Assembly: GCA_032622095.1 (NCBI GenBank) | Contig: CP136067.1 | Span: 63,560,893 to 63,624,892, forward strand | DNA from: Siphonodentalium dalli | Lineage: Eukaryota; Mollusca; Scaphopoda; Gadilida; Siphonodentaliidae | Reading direction: 5' to 3' | Length of the DNA stretch: 64,000 bases | In this document: one piece after another, positions 1 to 12,901 of the stretch | How positions within the stretch are numbered: position 1 is the stretch's first letter | Layout of the letters: every line of letters begins with the position of its first letter | Notes under the pieces: generated by a model | The model's input: only the letters and a program-made list of their open reading frames with translations | Database searches by the model: none | What the model was told of the DNA's origin: nothing | Position numbers and translations under genes: made by a program

Positions 1-715
1 TTATGAAATTTATCATGGATGTCAACATTGACATATAGATGGGAACGAGTCATTTTGGGGTCATTCGGTCATAAAACATGGCCACTGGCAGCCATCTTAG
101 ATTTTACTCTTTGCATAACTAAATCCTTTGGCATGGGCTACAAGTCGTACCTTTGGTCGGATCATTATTAAATTTGTCATGGCTGTTGGCATTGACATGT
201 AGATGGGAACGAATCATTCCTGGATCATTCGGTAAAAAAACATGGCCGCCAATGGCCATCTTGGATTTCAAAATTCAATTCATTAGCATGGGCTACAGGC
301 CCGAGTGTTCGTCTGACCATGATGAAATTTGTCCTGGATGTTAATATTGACATGTAGATGGGAACGAGTCATTTTGGGGTCATTCGGCCATAAAACATGG
401 CCACCTGCAGCCGTCTTGGATTTTACTCTTTGCATGATTAAATCCCTTGGCACAGGCTGCAAGTCGTATCTTTGGTCGGATCATTTATATGAAATTTGTC
501 ATAGCTGTTGACATTGAGATGTAGATGGGAACAAGTCATTTTGGCGTCATTCGGCAAAAAACATGGCCACTAGTGGCCATCATAGATTTCAAAATTCAGG
601 CCATTAGCATAGGCCACAGGTCCGAGTGTTCGTCTGATCATCATGAAATTTGTCATTTTGGGGTCATTCGGCCACAAAATATGGCCGCTGGCAGGCATTT
701 TGGATTTAGATCAAT
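1..715. repeat. Dimeric ~320-bp dispersed tandem repeat (A/B half-units)
   Basis: About four and a half half-units are visible. The motif GAAATTTGTCATGG or a close variant recurs near 5, 169, 324, 491 and 645, so spacing alternates between ~165 and ~155 bp. The two half-units differ: A carries TTTTACTCTTTGCAT and GTACCTTTGGTCGG, B carries TTCAAAATTCA and GTTCGTCTGA, giving a dimer of about 320 bp. The last half-unit lacks ~40 bp. The same A/B order returns near 53.3 kb and 54.9 kb. Short reading frames in it are repeat shadows, not genes. Confidence 0.85.
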
Positions 716-835
716 TTGAAATTTGGAATTATCCTAAATTCAATGGACCCGAACAGCATCCCAACGAGGTTGTGAATATTGGCTGGAGAAAGATTGCTAC
801 TGCAACTGGGAATGTAAATGATGCAATATCCTCTG
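710..835 (+). CDS. Possible exon upstream of the array, phase 1-1 (uncertain)
   Basis: This is a 126-bp open stretch (42 codons) between an AG at 708-709 and the good donor G|GTGAGC at 836. The encoded segment is rich in W, N, P and E (IWNYPKFNG, GWRKIATATG) and does not look like the neighbouring repeat. Both ends fall in phase 1, and splicing to the TSP1 exon at 37712 would complete a glycine codon (g + gt), which fits the phase pattern of the later exons. Against it, the acceptor lies inside the end of the 1-715 repeat with a poor pyrimidine tract, and the frame stays open to 903 past the donor. The W..IA pattern also loosely recalls MADF/Myb-like domains of transposons, so it may be a transposon scrap. 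No family is firmly recognised. Confidence 0.3.
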
Positions 836-1731
836 GTGAGCGTCAACGGAATGAGTTTGAGGAAATTCTATACAGTGGTGTCTGCAAAACAATACATATA
901 TGACGGTTGAGACAATGTACCGGATAAAATGGATGTACAATTGGGTCAAATTGAGGTATTTGCTAGAAGCCCATTTGATCTGAGAGTTGTGTGGCGACAA
1001 TCCATTTGATATCAAGGGTATAGTGGCTCTTGTATGTGTTTTCTCTAGTTCCTATATTGGGAAGACTGTATCCCAAAATCTAAGTATGTCATGAAAACCA
1101 AATGAGCATCTGAGTAGTGCTATGAAAAAAATCACACTTCATCCACAGTGATCACACTTCAGTACAGCAAATGAATCAGTCCACATCAATAAATCACACT
1201 TCGTTAATATCTAGAACCATAATTTTATTTCATAAATTAACCTACCTCATATGGCTCAGAATATATCACTTTAACGCTTCATCTCAACTCGCATCGTTCC
1301 GTTTCCGGTGTGGCTTTTTTTAATTACCCACTTATGTGACGTCACACCGGAATACCTCTGCCTACTTCAGTTTATCAATTTTGCGTCCTCGAAGCAACAT
1401 CGTTTCTTATTGTTCGTCTAATATGACGGACTCTGTTCACATTATAAGCCTCTGGCTTGGTGAACGACACTTTATATGAGGATTATACAGTATTTGTATG
1501 CCTCGTTTTTTGGCCAGAATATGGCCTCATTTGACAAGAGATCTTTGTCTTTGTCCGCGGGAAAATATGGCGGAAAATTTCGATGTGCGGTATAGCCTAT
1601 AATGGCTCCGGCACCTCGTAGATGAAGATTCAAGATCAAGATAAAGGAACAGAAAGTCCTCAGTGCTAGTGCCAGTATGGTATAGACTAGACACGGACTC
1701 TTTCTCGGGCTGACAGCTCAGCAGAATCATT
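836..1731. other. No gene seen; one CRE-like palindrome in an inverted repeat
   Basis: I see no coding segment I can support. At 1310-1352 the segments TTCCGGTGT and ACACCGGAA form an inverted pair, and the palindrome TGACGTCA (consensus CRE) lies at 1337-1344. A short ATCACACTTC word recurs three times around 1130-1200. Function unknown; the CRE match alone is weak evidence. Confidence 0.4.
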
Positions 1732-2115
1732 CCCTTGAAATCTCTTAACAGAGAAATGGGACAGTCCACTGTGTTAGTGCCTCTGGGCCAAGACATAGGA
1801 CTTCATCAAATTTACACTCAGACGGTAATTGTGTCTGATGTAGAATCAGAACGCTCAAATTCGTGGCGAAAAGCCAACGTTAGAGCGAGTCTCGGCGAGA
1901 CGTTTATGATGCAATAGTATCCCTGAAAACTCTGACAGAGAGATTTTGATACAATGTACGTGTACTGACGAAAAGGCCGGAGAAGAACGAAACATTGCAA
2001 TGTCTATTCGTATTCAAACTCCAACAAAATCTGTATTAGCTCCTGATTTCGTATCAGAACGCTCTATCACAGCGAAAAGAAGAGCGATACTATACAATCG
2101 ATCTCTATATTCCTC
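1732..2115. repeat. Diverged ~200-bp tandem duplication
   Basis: Landmarks occur twice in the same order: CTTGAAATCTCTTAACAGAG near 1734 against CCTGAAAACTCTGACAGAG near 1922, then ATCAGAACGCTC near 1845 against the same word near 2055, then GCGAAAA. Spacing grows from ~188 to ~210 bp, so the copies have gained or lost bases. The frames are not conserved between copies, so I do not call a gene. Confidence 0.55.
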
Positions 2116-3246
2116 AAATTTGAGGCTGAGGAAGGCCAGTTTTGATTATCGGGCAACTATATTAGATTTTGAAATGACGTTTTCAACTTCACAGCCTCTC
2201 TGATTATGATGGCTTACCCACAAGGTTCCAATATAGGCTACATTCACAGCCGTATAAAAGTCTAAATAGAGTATTAACCGTATTGGTATTTTGTTGCTAA
2301 ACAGTAGTATAGACCAGTATATATGAGCTAGCTATACGGAGCATGTACATGTACGCTATACGCTGCTTGCTTAGGGTATTGGATCTATGACGAAAACTCT
2401 TAATGGTGAGGCAGGGTTATATATAGACCAAGATACACGGAAAACTCACATTAGAAATATACCTTCTCTATCGACACAGTGTCATGACTAATTCGGGGGC
2501 TGCATTTCGCTATATTTTTAGTGAGACGACAGTAATTATTGACCTTAACAGACACTTGCATGTCTGCATTATGCGAATATCAATGTTACCATTAGCCGTA
2601 ACCAATCCTCGGTGACATCTTATCGAACCTGTGATGCGTTGAACAAAAACTTCGGCAAGACTTAGTGCCGGTATTTCAGATTCCCGTTAGTACAAAACAA
2701 TAGGGATATCATTATAAAGACCGGACATCATCCAAAGGACAATGAAATATATTGGTACCGGTACACCGTTATCAGAACGTGTGTAGTTACAAGACACATG
2801 CAACCCCAGTAACTGTTTACAAGGCGCAATATAAATGCGCGGACAGGGTCAATGACCGACTGTAAATCGTGTCCAAGAGCAGGAACGTATAACGAAACAT
2901 ATCGCTGCCGCTAGCTTCGTCTCCCATTTCAACTTTTTAATACATCGTTTGAAAAGCAATTATGAAACATGAGAGTCATTCATCTGATGAGCTATATGTA
3001 GACTACAGCCAATCATCGATAGGCCTACTGCGGCACAATAATAGACGTTTCCCCGACGGGAATGAAACTTTCAAATTGATCACAATCTTTATTAAAATAC
3101 CCCTGATTGTTTACCTGAACTTTTAGCCAAACATTGTCTGACTTCTATTAATTTATAAATCTTTCAAAACTGCTCAATTTCAAATCAGAGACAAATGAGA
3201 GAAAGTTGAGGTATACTGCCACCTCTGGAAAAAAAAACCTCTGCTA

Positions 3247-3248
<2 letters not shown>
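2116..3248. other. No feature recognised
   Basis: AT-rich sequence with stops in all frames. I see no exon, RNA gene or clear repeat here. Confidence 0.5.
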
Positions 3249-3277
<29 letters not shown>

Positions 3278-3278
3278 T
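3249..3278. repeat. (GA)n microsatellite
   Basis: About 15 uninterrupted GA/AG dinucleotides. A simple sequence repeat, probably length-polymorphic. Confidence 0.95.
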
Positions 3279-3619
3279 ATGTGCCTCATCGAGTATCACT
3301 TACTGTTCATAAGGTAGCTGCAATATTGGCAATATCCACCTACCTGTGGACAACTTATCTTCAAAATCAGCAAAGATATTACTATCAACTATTACTCTCA
3401 ACTTACACATGAATATTTATGGCTGTAAGGTCCTTCCTTTGCTCTTACATTTTTGTCCCCTTCATACAATTAACATTTTATGCTAGATAGATATATTTAT
3501 TGACAGATACAACCACTTGAGGCCAATGTCAAAACAATTACATAAATAAAATGTGATTTATATAAGTATAGTAACATAAATATATTAATTTTCAATGTTT
3601 TTGTTGGTTAGCCATATTA

Positions 3620-3901
3620 TTAAAGGCCTAAATATTGTAGCTTATTTCCGCAAATAAACGCTCTCTTAGATTTGTATATTAAAATGGTGATGTGATCTTC
3701 GGTTTCTACCTCCATTCCATACTCTTTGCAAATTCTCTCATCAGCAGGTACTTTAGATTGTTTTTGTCTGCCTTTCTCAATTTCTAAACTATGGTTGCTA
3801 ATCAGAAGCTTTGTGAAAAATATTCTACTGGCAAAATTTTTAACGAGGTTCAAATATGGTTCTATCTGGTATTTTATTTTCACTCTTCTATAAGTTTGCA
3901 A
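3620..3901 (-). pseudogene. Non-LTR retrotransposon reverse-transcriptase C-terminal fragment
   Basis: The minus-strand frame encodes LISNHSLEIEKGRQKQSKVP, then DERICKEYGM and VETEDHI. This matches the segment that follows the reverse-transcriptase domain in many LINE proteins, where a Leu-x-Ile-x-x-His-x-Leu-x-Ile-Glu-x-Gly-Arg stretch precedes a Glu-Arg-x-Cys-x-x-Cys zinc-binding motif and E-D-E-x-H-F. Here the second cysteine of the C-x-x-C is a tyrosine, and the ending is off-pattern after ILIYKSKR, suggesting a frameshift. Only ~93 codons remain of a protein usually of 900 residues or more. The low-coordinate side (3480-3610) is AT-rich, as expected of the 3' UTR of a minus-strand 5'-truncated copy. 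Family (CR1, Jockey, RTE) not assigned. Confidence 0.7.
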
Positions 3902-4576
3902 CTTGTTTTATCCTGATGTTTTTCGTCGTTGAATTTATCTCATCTGAAACAGCATACATGATTATTTTTTAAGTTATCACAAAGTTTCAAATTGATTTCA
4001 AGGCTTTTATATCACCATTATTGAAAATATGTAATATATAAAGTTATATTAAATACGATTTTCGGATAAAATCGCAGATTTGTATATAAGAGATTCTTGG
4101 TCTGTGGGCGATGACTTTATTGCATATTTAACTGCACAAGATATGGCTTCATACACAATACAACTTCATATAAAATAGGATATCTACCTTGTTCTGTGAC
4201 TTGCTGAAGGTCAACCTCATTGTGAACCATCTGTGCCTCTGCCTTGAAATATTTATATGTATGTGCACATATGTACTACGGGTTTGACTGTTCTGTGGAG
4301 AATGAAGTGAGGTATGGTTTCATTTTCGTTTTCTTTCTATTCTCCACAAACAACAGGAGTTTATGTTTTGCATTATTCAGTGCTATAATATCTTTTCATT
4401 GATTCATTTTAACTTTTCCTAATTCAGACTTTTCTGTTTCACAATAATGGATATTATTTTATTTGTGTCAAATTATAGCTCTTTATTAATATCTGGTGTT
4501 TCTTATTTTAGAATCTGTCTTTATATGAAAATATTTATTTCCCAAACCTTTCACCCATGTATGACAGAATTGCATT
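3902..4576. other. AT-rich left flank of the satellite, no gene seen
   Basis: Low-complexity AT-rich DNA with no supported coding segment. It runs straight into degenerate satellite units near 4577. Confidence 0.5.
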
Positions 4577-7200
4577 TCCAATTCATGTTATATTATCCAT
4601 GGTATTTCCAGTTCATGTTATATCATCCAACTCATGTTATATCATCCAACTCATGTTATATCACCCATGTCATGTCCAACTAATGTTATATCATCCAACA
4701 CATGTTATAGCATCCATGTCATGTCCAACTCATGTTATATCATCCAACTCATGTTATATCATCCATGTCATGTCCAACTCATGTTATATCATCCATGTCA
4801 TGTCCAACTCATGTTATATCATCCAACTCATGTTATATCATCCAACTCATGTTATATCATCCAACTCATGTTATATCATCCATGTCATGTCCAACTCATG
4901 TTATATCATCCAACTCATGTTATATCATCCAACTCATGTTATATCATCCAACTCATGTTATATCATCCATGTCATGTCCAACTCATGTTATATCATCCAA
5001 CTCATGTTATATCATCCAACTCATGTTATATCATCCAACTCATGTTATATCATCCATGTCATGTCCAACTCATGTTATATCATCCAACTCATGTTATATC
5101 ATCCATGTCATGTCCAACTCATGTTATATCATCCAACTCAAGTAATAGCATCCATGTCATGTCCAACTCATGTTATATCATCCAACTCATGTTATATCAC
5201 CCAACTCATGTTATAGCATCCATGTCATGTCCAACTCATGTTATATCATCCAACTCATGTTATATCATCCAACTCATGTTATAGCATCCATGTCATGTCC
5301 AACTCATGTTATATCATCCATGTCATGTCCAACTCATGTTATATCATCCAACTCAAGTAATAGCACCCATGTCATGTCCAACTCATGTTATATCATCCAA
5401 CTCATGTTATATCACCCAACTCATGTTATAGCATCCATGTCATGTCCAACTCATGTTATATCATCCAACTCATGTTATATCATCCAACTCATGTTATATC
5501 ACCCAACTCATGTTATAGCATCCATGTCATGTCCAACTCATGTTATATCATCCAACTCATGTTATATCATCCAACTCATGTTATAGCATCCATGTCATGT
5601 CCAACTCATGTTATATCATCCATGTCATGTCCAACTCATGTTATATCATCCAACTCAAGTAATAGCATCCATGTCATGTCCAACTCATGTTATATCATCC
5701 AACTCATGTTATATCACCCAACTCATGTTATATCATCCAACTCATGTTATATCATCCAACTCATGTTATAGCATCCATGTCATGTCCAACTCATGTTATA
5801 TCATCCATGTCATGTCCAACTCATGTTATATCATCCAACTCAAGTAATAGCATCCATGTCATGTCCAACTCATGTTATATCATCCAACTCATGTTATATC
5901 ACCCAACTCATGTTATAGCATCCATGTCATGTCCAACTCATGTTATATCATCCAACTCATGTTATATCATCCAACTCATGTTATAGCATCCATGTCATGT
6001 CCAACTCATGTTATATCATCCATGTCATGTCCAACTCATGATATACCATCCAACTCATGTTATAGCATCTATGTCATGTCCAACTCATGTTATATCATCC
6101 AACTCATGTTATATCATCCAATTCATGTTATATCATCCATGCCATGTCCAACTCATGTTATATCATCCAATTCATGTTATATCATCCATGCCATGTCCAA
6201 CTCATGATATATCATCCAACTCATGTTATAGCATCGATGTCATGTCAAACTCATGTTATATCATCCAACTCATGTTATATCATCCAACTCATGTTATATC
6301 ATCCAATTCATGTTATATCATACCTGCCATGTCCAACTCATGTTATATCATCCAACTAATGTTATATCATCCAACTAATGTTATATCATCCAACTCATGT
6401 TATATCATCCAACTTTAAATATGTTATATCATCCAATTCATGTTATATCACCCATGCCATGTCCAACTCATGTTATAGCATCCATGTCATGTCCAACTCA
6501 TGTTATATCATCCAACTCATGTTATATCATCCAACTCATGTTATATCATCCATGTCATGTCCAACTAATGTTATATCATCCATGTCATGTTATATCATCC
6601 AACTCATGTTATAGCATCCATGTCATGTCCAACTTATGTTATATCATCCAACTCATGTTTTAGCATCCATGTCATGTCCAACTCATGTTATATCATCCAA
6701 CTCATGTTATATCATCCAACTCATGTTATAGCATCCATGCCATGTCCAACTAATGTTATATCATTCAACTCATGTGTTATATCATCCAACTCATGTTATA
6801 TCATCCATGCCATGTCCAACTCATGCTATATCATTCAACTCATGTTATATCATCCATATCATGTCCAACTCATGTTATATCATCCATGTCATGTCCAACT
6901 CATATTATATCATCCAACTCATGTTATAGCATCCATGTCATGTCCAACTCATGTTATATCATCCAACTCATGTTATAGCATCCATGTCATGTCCAACTCA
7001 TGTTATATCATCCAACTCATGTTATATCATCCATGTCATGTCCAACTCATATTATATCATCCAACTCATGTTATAGCATCCATGTCATGTCCAACTCATG
7101 TTATATCATCCAACTCATGTTATAGCATCCATGTCATGTCCAACTCATGTTATATCATTCAACTCATGTGTTATATCATCCAACTCATGTTATATCATCC
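4577..7200. repeat. Array section 1: irregular mixture of unit variants
   Basis: Starts with degenerate units (CCAATTCATGTTATATTATC, CATGGTATTTCCAGTTC). From ~5130 to 5870 a rare CAACTCAAGTAATAGC variant recurs at about 5137, 5350, 5651 and 5839, marking local duplications of ~190-300 bp. Around 6413 there is an odd AACTTTAAATATGTTATATC junction unit that is found again near 30690. Confidence 0.85.
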
Positions 7201-10052
7201 ATGCCATGTCCAACTCATGTTATATCATCCAACTCATGTTATATCATCCATGCCATGTCCAACTCATGTTATATCATCCAACTCATGTTATATCATCCAT
7301 GCCATGTCCAACTCATGTTATATCATCCAACTCATGTTATATCATCCATGCCATGTCCAACTCATGTTATATCATCCAACTCATGTTATATCATCCATGC
7401 CATGTCCAACTCATGTTATATCATCCAACTCATGTTATATCATCCATGCCATGTCCAACTCATGTTATATCATCCAACTCATGTTATATCATCCATGCCA
7501 TGTCCAACTCATGTTATATCATCCAACTCATGTTATAGCATCCATGCCATGTCCAACTAATGTTATATCATTCAACTCATGTGTTATATCATCCAACTCA
7601 TGTTATATCATCCATGCCATGTCCAACTCATGCTATATCATTCAACTCATGTTATATCATCCATATCATGTCCAACTCATGTTAATATATCATCCATGTC
7701 ATGTCCAACTCATATTATATCATCCAACTCATGTTATAGCATCCATGTCATGTCCAACTCATGTTATATCATCCAACTCATGTTATAGTATCCATGTCAT
7801 GTCCAACTCATGTTATATCATCCAACTCATGTTATATCATCCATGTCATGTCCAACTCATACTATATCATCCAACTCATGTTATAGCATCCATGTCATGT
7901 CCAACTCATGTTATATCATCCAACTCATGTTATAGCATCCATGTCATGTCCAACTCATGTTATATCATCCAACTCATGTTATAGCATCCATGTCATGTCC
8001 AACTCATGTTATATAATCCAACTCATGTTATATTATCCAACTCGTGTTATAGCAGTCATGTCATGTTCAACTCATGTTATATCATTCAACTCATGTTTTA
8101 CCATCCAACTCATGTTATATCACCCATGTCATGTCCAACTAATGTTATATCATCCAACACATGTTATAGCATCCATGTCATGTCCAACTCATGTTATATC
8201 ATCCAACTCATGTTATATCATCCATGCCATGTCCAACTCATGTTATATCATCCAACTCATGTTATAGCATCCATGTCATGTCCAACTCAAGTTATATCAC
8301 CCAACTCATGTTATAGCATCCAATTCATGTTATATCATCCATGTCATGTCCAACTCATGTTATAGCATCCAATTCATGTTATATCATCCATGTCATGTCC
8401 AACTCATGTTATATCATCCAACTCATGTTATAGCATCCATGTCAGGTCCAACACATGTTATAGCATCCATGTCATGTCCAACTCATGATATACCATCCAA
8501 CTCATGTTATATCATCCATGTCATGTCCAACTCATGTTATAGCATCCATGTCATGTCCAACTCTTGTTATATCATCCAACTCATGTTATAGCATCCAATT
8601 CATGTTATATCATCCAACTCATGTTATATCATCCATGTCATGTCCAACTCATGTTATATCACCCAACTCATGTTATATCATCCAACTCATGTTATATCAT
8701 CCAACTCTTGTTATAGCATCCAATTCATGTTATATCATCCATGTCATGTCCAACTCGTGTTATATCATCCAACTCATGTTATAGCATCCATGTCATGTCC
8801 AACTCATGTTATATCACCCAACTCATGTTATATTACCCAACTCATGTTATATCATCCATGTCATGTCCAACTCATGTTATATCACCCAACTCATGTTATA
8901 TCACCCAAAGCATGTTATATCATCCATGTCATGTTATATCACCCAACTCATGTTATATCATCCATGTCATGTCCAACTCATGTTATATCAGCCATGTCAT
9001 GTCCAACTCATATTATATCATCCATGTCATGTCCAACTCATGTTATATCACCCAACTCATGTTATATCACCCAACTCATGTTATATCATCCATGTCATGT
9101 TATATCACCCAACTCATGTTATATCACCCAACTCATGTTATATCATCCATGTCATGTCCAACTCATGTTATATCACCCAACTCATGTTATATCACCCAAC
9201 TCATGTTATATCATCCATGTCATGTCCAACTCATGTTATATCATCCAACTCATGTTATATCACCCAACTCATGTTATATCACCCAACTCATGTTATATCA
9301 CCCAACTCATGTTATATCATCCATGTCATGTCCAACTCATGTTATATCATCCATGTCATGTCCAACTCATATTATATCATCCATGTCATGTCCAACTCAT
9401 GTTATATCACCCAACTCATGTTATATCACCCAACTCATGTTATATCATCCATGTCATGTTATATCACCCAACTCATGTTATATCACCCAACTCATGTTAT
9501 ATCATCCATGTCATGTCCAACTCATGTTATATCACCCAACTCATGTTATATCATCCATGTCATGTCCAACTCATGTTATATCATCCAACTCATGTTATAT
9601 CACCCAACTCATGTTATATCACCCAACTCATGTTATATCACCCAACTCATGTTATATCATCCATGTCATGTTATATCATCCATGTCATGTCCAACTCATG
9701 TTATATCATCCAACTCATGTTATATCACCCAACTCATGTTATATCATCCATGTCATGTCCAACTCATGTTATATCACCCAACTCATGTTATATCATCCAA
9801 CTCATGTTATATCATCCAACTCATGTTATATCACCCAACTCATGTTATATCATCCAATTCATGTTATATCATCCATGTCATGTCCAACTCATGTTATATC
9901 ATCCAACTCATGCTATAGCATCCATGTCATGTCCAACTCATGTTATATCACCCAACTCATGTTTAATATATCATCCAACTCATGCTATATCATCCAACTC
10001 ATGTTATAGCATCCAATTCATGTTATAGCATCCAACTCATGTTATATCATCC
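7201..10052. repeat. Higher-order repeat A, copy 1 (2852 bp)
   Basis: First of four tandem copies of a ~2849-bp block. It opens with eight ATGCCATGTCC-type 49-bp composites and ends with units at the GTTTAATATATC junction. Private changes here are a 3-bp insertion (CATGTTAATATATC near 7680), TATAGTATCC near 7787 and CATACTATATC near 7857. It has TATAGCAGTCATG near 8050, as in copy 4. Confidence 0.93.
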
Positions 10053-12901
10053 ATGCCATGTCCAACTCATGTTATATCATCCAACTCATGTTATATCATC
10101 CATGCCATGTCCAACTCATGTTATATCATCCAACTCATGTTATATCATCCATGCCATGTCCAACTCATGTTATATCATCCAACTCATGTTATATCATCCA
10201 TGCCATGTCCAACTCATGTTATATCATCCAACTCATGTTATATCATCCATGCCATGTCCAACTCATGTTATATCATCCAACTCATGTTATATCATCCATG
10301 CCATGTCCAACTCATGTTATATCATCCAACTCATGTTATATCATCCATGCCATGTCCAACTCATGTTATATCATCCAACTCATGTTATAGCATCCATGCC
10401 ATGTCCAACTAATGTTATATCATTCAACTCATGTGTTATATCATCCAACTCATGTTATATCATCCATGCCATGTCCAACTCATGCTATATCATTCAACTC
10501 ATGTTATATCATCCATATCATGTCCAACTCATGTTATATCATCCATGTCATGTCCAACTCATATTATATCATCCAACTCATGTTATAGCATCCATGTCAT
10601 GTCCAACTCATGTTATATCATCCAACTCATGTTATAGCATCCATGTCATGTCCAACTCATGTTATATCATCCAACTCATGTTATATCATCCATGTCATGT
10701 CCAACTCATATTATATCATCCAACTCATGTTATAGCATCCATGTCATGTCCAACTCATGTTATATCATCCAACTCATGTTATAGCATCCATGTCATGTCC
10801 AACTCATGTTATATCATCCAACTCATGTTATAGCATCCATGTCATGTCCAACTCATGTTATATAATCCAACTCATGTTATATTATCCAACTCGTGTTATA
10901 GAAGTCATGTCATGTTCAACTCATGTTATATCATTCAACTCATGTTTTACCATCCAACTCATGTTATATCACCCATGTCATGTCCAACTAATGTTATATC
11001 ATCCAACACATGTTATAGCATCCATGTCATGTCCAACTCATGTTATATCATCCAACTCATGTTATATCATCCATGCCATGTCCAACTCATGTTATATCAT
11101 CCAACTCATGTTATAGCATCCATGTCATGTCCAACTCAAGTTATATCACCCAACTCATGTTATAGCATCCAATTCATGTTATATCATCCATGTCATGTCC
11201 AACTCATGTTATAGCATCCAATTCATGTTATATCATCCATGTCATGTCCAACTCATGTTATATCATCCAACTCATGTTATAGCATCCATGTCAGGTCCAA
11301 CACATGTTATAGCATCCATGTCATGTCCAACTCATGATATACCATCCAACTCATGTTATATCATCCATGTCATGTCCAACTCATGTTATAGCATCCATGT
11401 CATGTCCAACTCTTGTTATATCATCCAACTCATGTTATAGCATCCAATTCATGTTATATCATCCAACTCATGTTATATCATCCATGTCATGTCCAACTCA
11501 TGTTATATCACCCAACTCATGTTATATCATCCAACTCATGTTATATCATCCAACTCTTGTTATAGCATCCAATTCATGTTATATCATCCATGTCATGTCC
11601 AACTCGTGTTATATCATCCAACTCATGTTATAGCATCCATGTCATGTCCAACTCATGTTATATCACCCAACTCATGTTATATTACCCAACTCATGTTATA
11701 TCATCCATGTCATGTCCAACTCATGTTATATCACCCAACTCATGTTATATCACCCAAAGCATGTTATATCATCCATGTCATGTTATATCACCCAACTCAT
11801 GTTATATCATCCATGTCATGTCCAACTCATGTTATATCAGCCATGTCATGTCCAACTCATATTATATCATCCATGTCATGTCCAACTCATGTTATATCAC
11901 CCAACTCATGTTATATCACCCAACTCATGTTATATCATCCATGTCATGTTATATCACCCAACTCATGTTATATCACCCAACTCATGTTATATCATCCATG
12001 TCATGTCCAACTCATGTTATATCACCCAACTCATGTTATATCACCCAACTCATGTTATATCATCCATGTCATGTCCAACTCATGTTATATCATCCAACTC
12101 ATGTTATATCACCCAACTCATGTTATATCACCCAACTCATGTTATATCACCCAACTCATGTTATATCATCCATGTCATGTCCAACTCATGTTATATCATC
12201 CATGTCATGTCCAACTCATATTATATCATCCATGTCATGTCCAACTCATGTTATATCACCCAACTCATGTTATATCACCCAACTCATGTTATATCATCCA
12301 TGTCATGTTATATCACCCAACTCATGTTATATCACCCAACTCATGTTATATCATCCATGTCATGTCCAACTCATGTTATATCACCCAACTCATGTTATAT
12401 CATCCATGTCATGTCCAACTCATGTTATATCATCCAACTCATGTTATATCACCCAACTCATGTTATATCACCCAACTCATGTTATATCACCCAACTCATG
12501 TTATATCATCCATGTCATGTTATATCATCCATGTCATGTCCAACTCATGTTATATCATCCAACTCATGTTATATCACCCAACTCATGTTATATCATCCAT
12601 GTCATGTCCAACTCATGTTATATCACCCAACTCATGTTATATCATCCAACTCATGTTATATCATCCAACTCATGTTATATCACCCAACTCATGTTATATC
12701 ATCCAATTCATGTTATATCATCCATGTCATGTCCAACTCATGTTATATCATCCAACTCATGCTATAGCATCCATGTCATGTCCAACTCATGTTATATCAC
12801 CCAACTCATGTTTAATATATCATCCAACTCATGCTATATCATCCAACTCATGTTATAGCATCCAATTCATGTTATAGCATCCAACTCATGTTATATCATC
12901 C
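10053..12901. repeat. Higher-order repeat A, copy 2 (2849 bp)
   Basis: Matches copy 1 at an offset of 2849-2852 bp with very few substitutions. It carries TATAGAAGTCATG near 10898, shared only with copy 3. Confidence 0.93.

Noticed and set aside
153-719. Several 60-64-codon frames with GSFGxKTWPP motifs
   Set aside because: They are translations of the A/B repeat; the same peptide pattern recurs wherever the DNA repeat does.
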